A stretch of 64,000 nt of DNA from Lycocorax pyrrhopterus obiensis (Eukaryota; Chordata; Aves; Passeriformes; Paradisaeidae). The stretch lies in NCBI GenBank assembly GCA_014706295.1, contig JACSVZ010000015.1:59145535-59209534 (forward strand), in the 5' to 3' direction. Positions 50,901 to 63,326 of this stretch are shown one piece after another. A model generated the notes under the pieces. It had not been told where the DNA came from and made no database searches. It saw only the letters and a program-made list of their open reading frames with translations. Position numbers and translations under genes: made by a program. Within the stretch, counting starts at the first letter, position 1. Every line of letters starts with the position of its first letter.

Positions 50901-52740
50901 CAAAGCAGGATACCTAGTGCCTTCAATTGTCCTTTTTAATACCTCCTGAAATACCCACCACCCACCTCTGACTGAAAGGGTTGTCTCTGGGGAAGTGAGC
51001 AGGGGAGGGATGATGGCCCAAAGCTTGGACTCTGTGACCTCTCTCCAGCCATATCTGCTGGCAGTAGAGCTCTCCTGCTGCTGGGCATGCCCTTGGGCCA
51101 CCAGCTCATTTCCTGGTACAGAGCTGAGCTCTGTGAGAGGGCTTTGCTATCACAGGCAATGCAGGCTTCACTCTGAGCAGCCTGCTCCCGGTGGCGTGTG
51201 CTTTGAATTTCAGAACTGAGAAGGCCAAGGGTTTATCTGAGGATGGGAAGAAATAGCAGGGAATTAAAGAGTCAGAGGAAAAGTGCAGGTTCTTACAAAG
51301 AAGCGGTCAGTGGTCGGTCTTTGCAAGTCAGTAGCAGATGCAGGGTAGCAGAGACAGAGTGTTTGAGGCATGCTGGGGGTGCTGGGGCAAGTCAGGGGCC
51401 TGCATGGTGAGCTCTGGGATGGCAGCAGCCTCTGTCACTCCTGGCTGGCCACAGGCTCACTGCTTTGTTTGGCGTGGGTTAGCAGGCTGATAAAATCAGA
51501 GTTGAGCTGGCGTAGTTCTTCTACTTCTCTCTCATGCAAATGAGCAAGACCACTCTCCCTCTGAGCAGGGAAGGAGCAAAAATTTTAGTAAATGTAGCTT
51601 GTTAGGTGGTCTGGTTTTGGTCTCTGCAGGAAAAGAGCTCAGCCGTGACTCTTTAGAGGGCCCCTGGGGAAGAGCCCGATAATGTAACAGAATAATGAGT
51701 GTCGAGCTATGAAAGCATTTCATTACCAGCATCCTCACCCCATGCAGCCCCACTCTGCTGCAGTTATCATGTGTGTCTGACAAGAAAGGTCACCGTGAGA
51801 TTATCCTGCCTCTGAAACAGAGCGCTTGCATTCCAGCGAGGGGGTCCTCACTCCTGGGTGGGCACAAAACATTAGCAGATACACAAAGCAAAGGGAAAGC
51901 TCCCACTACCCTGAGGGGTGCTCCTCAGGGACACAGCGAGGGATTTCTCTGCTCTGAAGAACTGGAGTTGTTGCTGCCTGTCCCTCTGTTCAATCTGCTG
52001 AGGACCCACTGTGTTGCAGATGAAGCTGACAAGTAGATTTCTTTCTCCTAAACCTAATTCTCAAAATTTGCACTTTTTTCCTTCCTAATGCAGTAGTTTT
52101 TTTCTTTCACAACCAGCTGGAATCTTGCATAGATGGTGCTAATTCAAAACAGGAGTTGGACCACAAGAGATGAGCAGTCCTGCTACACTTCCCAAACTGA
52201 GCTGCCAAGTCCAGGTGCCCAGAATGGTGGGGGGGCAGTGTCTGTGTAAGACAGCCTCAGCCCTTGCCTTCCGGACTGAGACAGCCTAACAAGGGCACAG
52301 CAAACCCCTGCTCTTCCATGGGTGGCTTGTGTGATGTTGGGTTATTGAAATCCCTCTGTTCCTTTCCTCTGTGGTGAACTACAGTTAATGAGTTTTCCCT
52401 TCTCTTGCTGTCTGCTTTGTCTAGCTGCACTGCAGGCTTCTGTGTGACCCTGTTGCTTTTCCTGGTGTATCCTTTCGTGCCAGAGAGCTGGACCCCAAGA
52501 CGTGAGCAGCAGCCTGGAAAGCACCACAGAGCTGGCAGCAGCAGGGCTGGGCAGCTTAGGCACTGCAGGGAGCAACAACCAAAGGTGGGCTTAAAATTCA
52601 GCCCTCACGTGGCTAACGCAAACCTGGACTTCTATGCATAAATCTTTCTTGAAGTCAGGCCACTTTCTTTCTGAAATGCAAGCCCTTCCATGACAGCATC
52701 TCTAGCTCAACCTTCAAGGAGCAGCTGGCTCTCTAAGTTC
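44901..52740. other. Intergenic block, no gene recognised
   Basis: Unique-looking sequence of mixed composition. Around 47088-47180 the 'cttgatcctcagctcagg' wording resembles old amniote interspersed repeats, too weakly to classify. No exon, RNA gene or clear mobile element was recognised. A signal-peptide-like short frame near 48660 is most likely chance. Confidence 0.6.
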
Positions 52741-52784
52741 ATGTCCTTCTTCCCCCTTCCCTGTACAAGAGCTGAGCAGCTGAG

Positions 52785-53050
52785 CCCTCTGCCCCCGCGG
52801 CCGCGCTCCTGAGGCTTTCCGTGCCGTCGCTGCCGCAGGAGAGGGCACCTGCTTTCTCCCTTGCCACAAAGCAAGCTCTGCAGACTTCCATTTTTAGCAC
52901 GGATGAATCACGTTTCCCCTGCTGATGGCAGAGAGCAAAGACCCGAGCAGCCCCGACCACCGGCATTGCTGCGAAGCCGGAGGTGTCACTGAGCAGATGA
53001 GGATGCTGGGCGGGCGGCTGTGCTTGGTGGCACGGGCACGAGTGGACAAG
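52785..53050. promoter_or_regulatory. Small CpG-rich clusters in intergenic DNA
   Basis: A GCGGCCGCG core at 52797-52805 lies in a short run with many CpGs (to about 52840). A second CpG-rich stretch follows at about 52940-53050. CpGs are otherwise sparse in the 26 kb flank. The patch could be an orphan CpG cluster or an enhancer. No start codon, exon or TATA box supports a gene there. Confidence 0.35.
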
Positions 53051-53236
53051 GAGAGGAGACGTTTCAGCAAAAAGGTTTGAACACCTCGTGGTGCTGGATA
53101 TGCCACTGGAACACCTTTGCTCCCTTCATTTGCTTTGGGGGTGTTGCCAGCTTCTGCACCCCCGGCCACCTCTTCCCTGCTCCTGCTCTCTGCTTCGCCC
53201 CACAGATTTCATTTGCAGCAGCAGGAAGGTCATAAG

Positions 53237-53278
53237 CACTGGCAATACAGGTGGATTCACTGGCAATACTAGTGGATT
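53237..53278. repeat. Two-copy 21-bp tandem repeat
   Basis: cactggcaatacaggtggat(t) is followed directly by cactggcaatactagtggat(t), 19 of 21 positions identical. It is a local duplication next to the small CpG clusters. Confidence 0.9.
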
Positions 53279-55470
53279 CTCTTGAAACGTGGCAAAAATA
53301 GGCACATTCTTGGAGGTCTGTGTTTAGTGTATCACCAAGATTTCTCCCTTCCTCAGCCATTAGCTCCAGGGAAGAGGTCAAGGAATTTATGCCAGTACTG
53401 ATGGGGTTTTTGACAGAGAATTTTCTTTTACACTTCTCCATTCTGACCCTTCATTTGGTTCCTTACTACCGCTGGTATTTTAGACAGGACCTCTTTGGGG
53501 GCAGGAGGGACTCCATCCTGAAAACTGCAGGAGACGGTTTTGCTACCAAAGTCTGTCACAATAAAACAGTCAGCTTGGGAAGAACCATCAGGTGCCTCCT
53601 TGACTGTCAAGTCTTTATAGGTACAATGCCTAAATCAGGTAAAAAGAGAATACAGACAATTCTGATATTTAACGCTATAACCAACAAAATAATCATGTTT
53701 AAAAACCTTTACCTTGCCATCATTTTTTTGGCAATAGTTTAGTTCTAGATTAATTCTTTTAAAACTCAGTAATTTAAAAAAAAATTAAAGTTGTGCTTTT
53801 CTCTTTGATCCACTCTTTTGCTTTTCTTCTGCTAGGACACTGGTAAGCACTTTTGTCTATTTCTTTTAATTTCTTTTTTATACATTTGAGGTAGTTTTGG
53901 TACCTTTCCATTTGTGATGGATATCCTGACCGTTGTGTGTTCAGCCTGGGACACCTGCAGCCCGAGTCTGGCTGCACGCTCCGAGCCCTACAGAAAATGT
54001 GTGTCTGATGCATGACTGTCCGCTGCATTATTGTCTGCTGCAATGTTGTTGGCCTGAGGATACAAGTGCAGTGAGGAAGCACTAATATCAGTGCAGCGTT
54101 GCCTGCCAGGTTTCCTGAAGCCCTTACAGCTGAGCACTGGAAACCCGACAGGCTCCAATCCATATTCAGTTTTAGCTGTTTGTTTGCTGGGGAAGTTGGG
54201 AGCTAAACTACCGTGATGTCTCTATACATTTCAGTCAAATCACAGACTTCAACACATTAAGTGGCTCCAAAAAGAGATTAATGGTGTTAGAGTACATGCA
54301 GTACTCTCACATCAAGGCTCCAGCAGGAATCAATCCCTTCTATGACAGGCAGAAAACCTCCTCATAAACAGTCACATTGAGATCCTGGTTGTGTCTGTAA
54401 TGTTTCATACTGTGTTTCTGATCAGAAGCTGTCTAATCTTTATTATTGTTTGTTTTAAAAGAGCATTTCCAGTACCCTGTAGCTCAGAGACCACCCACCT
54501 TCCAGTTTTGCTCTTTGTCCTCCATCCTTCAGTGACGATGGGGATAGTGAGAGGTGTCCAGTCCCGCTCTGGACACAAGCAGACACAACCTCTTAAAACA
54601 CACAACATGATTTTTTTTATTTGTTTAATCAGTTTACATTCCACAACTGACAGTTTACTTATTTATTTTTTAATTTTCCATGAACAAGTTGTTTAGTTAG
54701 TTACCAGACAAGATTTTAATTGATGGAAATACAGTATTCTGTGCCAATCTGAATAAAACCAAAACCAAAACCAAAACAAATCAAAACAAAAGGGAAATTG
54801 TAAGATGTAGCCAGTTTTTCGATAAAGTCCTGTGATGCTTTCTGCAACTTTTGTCTTTCAAAGTTATAGGGGTTTGTTCATTCCCCCTATTATTTCCCTG
54901 ATCTCAACCCTGCCACTAAAATGTTCTTTCAGGGCCTCAGTCCTGCAAACAGTGATGCACGTACACAAATTCCCGTGTATCTGCACATTAGCACCTTGGA
55001 TTAACAGAACAAGAAATTAGGGGTTGTTTCATGTTTAAACAAATTCTGATCACCTCTGCTGCAACAGATTACAGGAAGAAATGGAAAAGTACAATACACT
55101 TGATGTCACATTACTTGTGAAATTAGCCACCACACTCACATCTCACCGGAACAACCTAACAAAATAGTCAGTGGTTGTTGATGTATTGTTAGCACCGATG
55201 GCCACAGGAGCCACTTCGCCTCTTAGCAGCACAGAGGTCCCAACCTCACAGGACATGTCACTCTCTATTACTTCTGACAACTGCCTGTTACTACCCAAAA
55301 GCCATAAAACTCTGTGTGTATTGGCTAAAAAGTGCTCCACTTGGTCGAGCAGCTGCATACACAGTTCAAATATCCTTTACAATGCCCAAACCATCATCAG
55401 AAATGAACACAGTTTTGGACTTTTCAAAAGTTGTTAAAGTTTTATATATTTCAATGTAATTCCCAGTCTA
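53279..55470. other. Intergenic block
   Basis: This block includes a 140-codon plus-strand frame (53320-53742) with no recognisable motif, an A-rich (AAAACC)n-type stretch at 54755-54791, and a possible piece of the old palindromic repeat at 54931-54985. No gene was recognised. Confidence 0.6.
54755..54791. repeat. AAAACC-type simple repeat
   Basis: Three AAAACC units are followed by degraded AAAAC words, 37 bp in all. This is the same base bias, on a smaller scale, as the A/C tract near AGK. Confidence 0.85.
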
Positions 55471-55565
55471 GCAAAGCACTTAGGCATGTGCCTAGCTTTA
55501 AGCATGGCAATAGCATCCTTAATGGGAGGTTTATGCTTGAAATTAGGCAAGTGCTTTGTGGGATC
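55471..55565. repeat. Old palindromic interspersed repeat, copy 1
   Basis: The left arm GCAAAGCACTTAGGCATGTG...CTTTAAGCATG is mirrored by the right arm TTATGCTTGAAATTAGGCAA...GTGCTTTG. CAAAGCACTT is an exact inverted match and the rest is imperfect. The words resemble a 'cttaactttaagcacatg...gtgcttaagtgctttgc' palindromic MITE-like repeat that I recall being widespread in reptile and bird genomes. The family name is not certain. Confidence 0.6.
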
Positions 55566-58500
55566 AAAGCTCTGTAGCAGTGCTCTGAAGAAATCAGGAT
55601 CCTGAGTGTCCTAATCCTGGCTTTCACATTTACAGCCACTGCAGATTTGAATAAACCCAGCTACAATCTAGATTTTCAAAAGTGCTGAAAAGAGAAGGCT
55701 CCACCTGGAGCTGGTAGAACTTGTGAGGGGGCATCAAACCACTGAACAGAAGGTCTTTTCCCAGGCTTTTGGCTTCCCATCTTCAAAATGGCTATAATAC
55801 CTACCTGCCTCAGACAGGTCTGATGGGACTCATACTTGTAAAACTTTCTAAAGATAAATGCCAGATAAATGTGATGTATTGCTGCATTTCTCCGAATATG
55901 CCTGAGTATTGTGGCGTTCTAGGTCTTTCTTAATCCAGCTTTGATGTGTGTGTACTGCACTTAGAGGAGACATAAACAGCTGGCCAAGATGTACCCACAT
56001 GACAAATGTCTTGTACCAGTCATATTATTTTACTTGGGAATGTCCTAGGAAAGTGCTGACATACTTCAATTTGCAGGCATTCAAGTGAATTATTATCCCA
56101 AGCCTCCCAAAATGTCAATTAGAAACAGCGATGACTGCAACTTTTATCATCATCAAAGGATGAGTATGGGAATTGCTTCATTTCTTCTGAGCAAGAAAAA
56201 AAAATCGTAAGGGAAAAAGGACCAATGAGGAAGTCAAGAAAGGGAAACCCTCCAAAAACTTTTGGCCAGTGTGGTAGCACATGGTTTGGCTGAATATTAC
56301 GTGGGGCAGAAGAAATCCTGAAGAGCAAATATCTTCATGACATGCACCTACGGTGGATGGTGGGAGTCCCGCGAGTCTGGTTTCTCCCTGCCCCTTGTAC
56401 CCAACGCTCGTGCCCTCACACTGGAGTGTTTTGCCACGTCCACACACATTGCCCATGGGCACAAGCAGGGGAGAGAGAGGCAGACCCATGTGCTGCCCTG
56501 GCCAACAGGTTAATGAGCAGCAGGGGATCTTGCAGGGGAAGGTGACACTGGAGCTCCGATGGCCTGAGAGCTCCACCCATTCTCCTTCCTCACCCCCAGG
56601 ATCACTGCGGTGCCAGGCATTGCTCTGTGCCATGGAGCCTGGGCATTCACTCCCTGCAGCAGGGTCACAGGAGTGGTTATGGCTTTTGTTAGGAGGTGAG
56701 ACAGGGGTTTTTTGGAGAGAAAACGGAAAGTTATCCAATAAGATAATCCAAGTGCGTCATGGGGGTGAGAGGTCAGGCAGGCCCCTCTTGGCAAGCAACA
56801 CTTTGGCAAAGTGAACGCAGCAGGGAGAGAACGTGCATGGCTGGACACACAGGACTGTTGTAAAGAATGGGAAACAAAGATAAACTGGTACGGAGTCACC
56901 CCTTAGAACCTCCTCCCACGTGATGTTGTGCATTGACTTTATCGCCTTTTTTAAAAGGAGGTTTTCTTTGACACTAAAACTCTGAAAAATCTGAAAAATC
57001 CTTGTGGGACACAGTGAGTCAACAGTTTAAAGAGCAACCTTTGAGAGTCCCACATCCCAGTACCCTCCTCATCCCTCTCACAGAGAGGGAGGGCAGGAGA
57101 GTGATAATGAGAATTTGGGAACATTCTGAAAAATTTTGCAGAAAATGGTGCTGTATCCTTAAATTTGATATATTCTCAAGCTCTTCCTCATTTCCAGAGT
57201 TCACTCTTAAAGCCTTTATTTCTTTTTCACAGACATCTCAAATAACATAACAGTCACATACGCAAAAGCTGGTATGGAATGAGATTTAGAGAAAAATGTC
57301 TTTACAGGAAGCATGTCTGTATTCTCACACACAGGGAGGAAAAGGAAGAGAGGGAGACAGAGATATATATCTTACTCCTCAAAAAAGGGAAAGGGAGAAC
57401 AGGAGAAGAATGTCAGGATGATACACTACAGCTTGGGCAAGGTAGTACCATGCTGAAAAATAACACTTGATCCCTGGAACTCAGCTTTATCTTCCACTTT
57501 CTAGCTAAAATTGTTCCTTAAGTACAAGTACACAGTATTGAATCTTCACTTTACAGGTCCCTGCAGGTCAGCTGAAGTCCCTCTTGTCAAAACCTTAACA
57601 GTATTTTAAAAATAAAGTTATTCTGAGAGATGGGTGAAGATTGTCAAATCACTGACTAAAATTTAGTTGTAGAAACAAATAGTAGTGATCATACTGGCAC
57701 AAGATCCAAAGTTCACTAAACCTTAGAGTTTTCAGAAATCAGTTTAATTTTCCCACTCCTCTGTGTTCGTTTTATTCAGGTAATATATGGGACTATACAA
57801 GAGTTCCAAAATTCTAATACTAGATTAAATTGCTGGTCCTTCTAGATAGACTCGCTATCAATCTGCAGTTCCAAATTTTGGCTCTGAGAGACTCTCACCA
57901 TGAGATGGAGATGTATGTTCAGCCTTGTCAGAGCAGCTTTCTGAATAATACAGCCACAGTTCATCCTCCTCAGTTTGGTTTTTCTGAGGACAACTATAAT
58001 CCCAACAATAAGGGATGAAATTGCAATCTCTTTAATCTCCATGTAAGCTGTTTGTAAAGCAGTTATTAACATTGAAAAAAAGAATATGAAACTACCCAGA
58101 CTGTATCTTGAAGGAGAATTTTTTGATTATCACTACCAACTAGATGACTTTTTCAGGCCAGTTTGGGGATAAAGCAAGAATGTAAATTCACTCTTTGAAC
58201 TGCTTCAGCAATGCCCAGGACTGGCAGAGAAAGGTGAAGAGTTCAGACTAAAGACCTCTGACCTCCAGCACTGGGACCACCCAGTCGTCTGTGCCTGGAG
58301 GCCACCACAAGGCACTCACCTCAAATGCTATTTCCAGGGGTTGGGACAAGCCCTATCCTTTGCAGTCATGTTGCATTTTGGGAGGGGAAGGCTGTTGTGA
58401 ACATCTCCTTTTGTTCCAACAGGCTTTCACAAATAACACCTCTGTTCTACAGGTGAGCCCAGGCCATGCACCCAAAGCACACAGACACAGCTGATCTCCA

Positions 58501-61500
58501 TATGGATGCTCTTCTGCACTCGGTACCTGATTCACCTCACCAGGATTTAAGATCTTTTAAGATCTTAGGATCTCCCAAGATAGGTGAGTGGTCACTCCAT
58601 GAAGCAAGAAGGGGCTCCTAAAGCTGACTTAGATGTCAATTTTGCTGGGTCACCACCTGTAAGCGACTGTCTCTCTTCACTACCTGTACAAGAAGCCAAG
58701 GGAGATGAGCCCATTAACATAATGAACTCAGTTAAGTGCCTGAGGTTAATGGGGACAAAGGCAGGTCAGAAAATCCCAGCCTTTGGGTGGCTCAGTGTCA
58801 CCCACAAAAGTGCTTCTCCCAAATGTACACCTAATGAGAACAACAGCATCCGTACGAAGGGCCTCCTAATAAAGGACAAGAGAATCAATTGAGAGAGCTA
58901 ATGCTGAACAGAAATTCTACCATCGCTTTTTCAGTCCATTCCTTTTCCTTAAAAAAGCCCTTAAGACCCAGTCCTTTGACTGGATGTACGTGTGTGGATG
59001 TGCATGCTGCTGACTTTAAGTGTGGTACCCCTCCTCAACTGGTGCAATGGCAAAATGAGGATTTTCCTGGGAAATAGTACTTTTTAGTTTGTTTTGGTTT
59101 AAATCTGCGATACGAGAGGATTGTGAAAAAGAAACAGTCCTTTGTCTGAAATTCTGTACATCCACCTCAGGTTATTTCAGGCAATCATGAAGATATGGAC
59201 ATTTTTCATAAATTTACAAATATATATACAAATATACACATATTTACAAGTGTATGTGTGCCAGCCTATGGGCTAGATTTACTACTGCTTTATTCCAGCC
59301 CCACACAAGTATAATGGTTGTTTTTTACAAAAAGAGATTGGTAGAATGTTGGAGTGACTTAGCAGTGACTTTTCCTGCATCTATGCAAAAGATCCTTAAG
59401 TGGGCTGACATATAAGTGCAGCCCCCTTACCTAAGTCCTCTCATCACATATACACATAAATAGGACCCAGTCTTACATTTGCTAATGAAGCACATTTCTC
59501 CTTGATTCCAATGACCTGTAATTAAAGAGAATTTTACTTGAGAATAAACTGAAAGTTCAAGCCCATTTTACATACAGTTTACAGTTTTGAAAGTTGTAAA
59601 GTCTGTCATCCTCAAAATGCTTTAAAATAATTAAAGTTACTGCAGAAAAATACCTTCAAAAGTTCCCAAATATGCTTTTCTGTGTAAGTAGGGGAAATTT
59701 TGTCCTGCAAAAGATCAAACCAAAAATACATAGATATAAACACTCTAAGTGATGGAAATTGCCAAGTAAAAATAGTAACAGTTTAAATTAGATATCTGTG
59801 ATTGCTGTTGGTGCCCAGGAGTTATAAATAATTCAGTACGCTCTAACTGAATAGTCTAAGGCTGCACTTTTGTTGTTCTGATTACTCAAACCTTTTTCTT
59901 ATGATCTATATTGTTAATGAATAACTCTTTGTAAAAAAAATACAGCCTTATGCTCTACTGCCAGAAGAAAACTCTTCTTGAGATAAAACATCACAAGAGC
60001 TTAAGCAAATTAGGAGCATATATGCTTTTTAAAAAAATATATGTAGGCACCAAAGGCATTTAGTGTTTTATTCACCATCTAAGGAGGAATTGGATGCTGA
60101 GGCTGTTTGTGTATCTGGCCCCAGAAGACTAAGCCATAACTGATTCACACTTCTTGGAGTCTACATCATTTTGAAACTGGGGCAAAATCCACAGGTTTTT
60201 GACTTTATTTTTTATCTCACCTACTGCAGAATTCCTGTTACTGCTTGGGTATTTCTGACCTGCTGGCATAGTAACAAGGCCACTTGGAGGAATTGCCTTT
60301 ACAGAGGTATTCCTGTGCCCTGCTGCCACAGGTAGGGCTCAGACCCACAGGATGTGAAGCTCCCTGCTGTGCCCAGCAGCTTTAACTGCAGTCTTCATGC
60401 TGCTGACAGCCCACACAAACCCTCTGTAGACTCAGGGTGTCCTGCCATGGCACTGCCTCTTGGCGCAGTGGGATTGTTACACTAGGGGATCATAAACATT
60501 TCTGCTTTGGAGGGGATACATTGGCAACTCTTCCTTAAATATCCAAATACTTTTTGATGGAAAATACCAGATTTATCCCAGTTGTACTGTGCTTCCTCAT
60601 GCATCTTCAGCAGAGGGTTTCCATGTGATCTGCACGCACAACCTAACACGGACACAGATGGCATCTGAATTGCATTGCAGCTCCTGAGTTAAGTGTAAAA
60701 GAATGGAAAACAATTATGCTGCATTTTGCTGTGTATTTTCTCTCTATGTAGGACACTTTCACAGGTTCCTGGCATCCACATCATGTGGGATGTGCACACG
60801 TGTGTGTTTAAGGAGAGAAGGGCATGAGGTTGCCCATGTGTACACACCCTATGCAAGAACACTTTTGAAGTCAGTTTTTGCCACTGTGCAGGAGTGTTAA
60901 TCAGTGAAGGAAAAATATAAAAGTGTAGTCCTAGAAGGGACTGACAATTCCTGCTGATGATGCTGTGGGTGACATTGGATTATCCTCACAGAATTCTACC
61001 AATTTTGACCTATAGCAACTGCTGTTGGGTCTCCTTTTTTTCACTCCCCCACTTTCCCCTGGAGATAACCTCTCTGAGACTGATATTTTCATTGAAAGTC
61101 TTCCCTGAGCAAGGGAAGGACAATTGATCTGTGATTCTGGAGTGCTTTACTAGAGGTGACCAGTATTTCATTTCCCTGTTGCAGCCTATACCGAGGAAGT
61201 CATCCAGACTCTTTCTCCAAGTTAAATCCTAAACATGTGCAAGGCATACTCCAATTCAAGTGACAGCACTGTACCAGGCTCCAGTTCTCCCACTGATGTC
61301 AACAGGGAGCTTGTCAGAGTCCCTGAGCACCAGCAGCATTTGTTGTAAAAAGGTTGCAATCTATAACTATAGCTCTGAAGAAGGCTGTAGGATTGGGGTG
61401 TAGTGGGGCAGACAGGATGGAAACCCGAAATCAGAGTCGGGGGGTGATGGGGAGGGAGGGGAGGTAGCATCTGCTGACTTTCTTTCTAAAGCCAAAGAAT

Positions 61501-63240
61501 AGATATTGTGAGTGTGTAAGCACACATTTCATTTTCAGTGTTAACCAAGACAGCACTAAAATTTTTTCTAAGGCACCTGAGCTTGCTATGAACCTCAACA
61601 GACTATGGAATAGTTGCATTATATTCCTGGCTATAACTGGAAACAGTGGGACTATAAGTTTTGAGCTAAGCCCTGGTTTTTGAGTTTTCACCTTAGACTG
61701 ACAGAATCAAGATTTTATAGATCTGGCCTGGAGTCTGCAATCAAACTTCAGGCTTTTTTGAACTTTGGTCCCTGACCTTGGAAATTCATCTGTCACTAAT
61801 CTTTGCATGCTGTTTGTTTCATGCCCATTTTTTACTCTTTTGGTACCTGGCAAACATTCAGAGCTGTCTCAGTTTTTCACCTTGAGTCTTCCCTTGCTGG
61901 CTGGATGGGCACAGTGGTGTGGACCATGAAGGAGTGGGAAATCTGGGGGCAAGGAAATGCAGTGTTGGTTCGTGTGAATGTGCCTGAGCACTCCTGTAGC
62001 CCTTCTAGGCCTATGTAGAGACACAGAAGAAAGAGCCCGAATAATGCATGTCTTTATTTAAGCTATACTTAGTAACATATTATTTTCCCTCCATTTCGCT
62101 GCTGGCAGTTAGCATGGCACTCAAGAATTAGGGACAGATTACAGTGATTTTCTTCTGAGCTCTGCTTATCAGTGGGGCTCCAGGGATGAGCCTGATTCAG
62201 AGGTGCTGCATGGTGGGTAAACGGACAGCCATGGAGACACAGTCTTCCAGGAATGCTTGGGAATCTGAGATACCCCCTGCACATCCTCTCCTTCACCAAC
62301 TTTGCCTTATTCACCGTCCAATGAACTGCACAGCTAATGTGCCACAACTCAAAATGGTCCCAAATGAATTGCATCCACGGGAAAGCAGAATACCTGCACT
62401 CTCACGATTCACTCCTGGGAGGATGAGGATCCTCTGTTTAGAGGACTCTGAGGATGCTTTTTCCCCCTTTCATTTGTTATTGCAGCTGGAATAATATTTT
62501 AAAAAGTAATGACAATTTTTCAAAAGCAATATTTCAAAGAAATTGCTCTGGTCACTGGTGGTTTGTGATCCACTTGCGACTGGGGTAGAAGAAAAAAAAA
62601 GCCCAACTAGAAAAAGAACTGGAGGGATTGTAGTATTTAAATGAGGGAAGATCAGTTGTGTGTTTGCAGAGAGGAAGAAGGGATAGATGATATATACAGG
62701 TGGCTAATATGGGTCAGGAAATTTAACGCACAAACAGCTTTAGCTTGAGGAAGAGGTGTCCTATAGGGGTACATAGGATAGAGGGCACACGTGCTCCTGC
62801 CACACAGCCCCTTCACATGTACAGTGTCCCAGCAGGGACAGACAGCAGAACCCCTGTAGCTAACTCGTTACAGCCGCAGGGCAACACAACTGAGTCACTA
62901 CACACAAAACATCAGCCTGCAGATCGCAGTGGGTTGAGCCAATTCATCCTGCATCCTTAGGATGGGCGTTTTAGGATATCTGTGTTCACTGCACTCCAGT
63001 GACTCTATGGTCTCTGGAGCATAGAGATGTTGTCCCAGAAGTGCAACGTGAAAGGCTACGTGTGGGAAAGAGCCTGCCAAATATGGATCCTGCATTTCCA
63101 CCTCATGGAAAGGGAGACCAAGAACATACTGGTTGCTCAGGCTAGGACAGAGTGTCACCTTATCTACAGGGGAAGGACGGGAAAAGAAGAGCGTGGGCTG
63201 GACTCTGCAGGAAGCTGAATGTCATCCAGGAAAGCACGTT
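55566..63240. other. Intergenic block, no gene recognised
   Basis: Mixed-composition DNA. A 186-codon minus-strand frame (56178-56738) overlaps a 153-codon plus-strand frame in a GC-richer patch; neither has a recognisable domain. TA/ACA-rich words occur at 59218-59258. The 'cccactgatgtcaacaggg' wording near 61290 is typical of old amniote repeats. No RNA gene or intact mobile element was recognised. Confidence 0.6.
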
Positions 63241-63326
63241 CTTAACTTTAAGCACATGAATAGTCAACCAAAGTTAAGGGGATTAGTCACATGCACCAAG
63301 TAAAGCACATGCTTAGGCACTTGGCC
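63241..63326. repeat. Old palindromic interspersed repeat, copy 2
   Basis: CTTAACTTTAAGCACATGAA and TAGTC are followed, after a short spacer with an AAGTTAAGG word, by GATTAGTCACATG and AAAGCACATGCTTAGGCACT. The arms are imperfect inverted repeats of one another. The words match copy 1 at 55471-55565, so the two share a family. Confidence 0.6.

Noticed and set aside
53320..53742. 140-codon plus-strand frame ending in a hydrophobic tail
   Set aside because: No family resemblance, no supported start context and ordinary low-complexity ends; consistent with chance.
56178..56814. 186-codon minus and 153-codon plus open frames overlapping each other
   Set aside because: No domain, signal or splice context was recognised. 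Overlapping long frames in a GC-richer patch are expected by chance.
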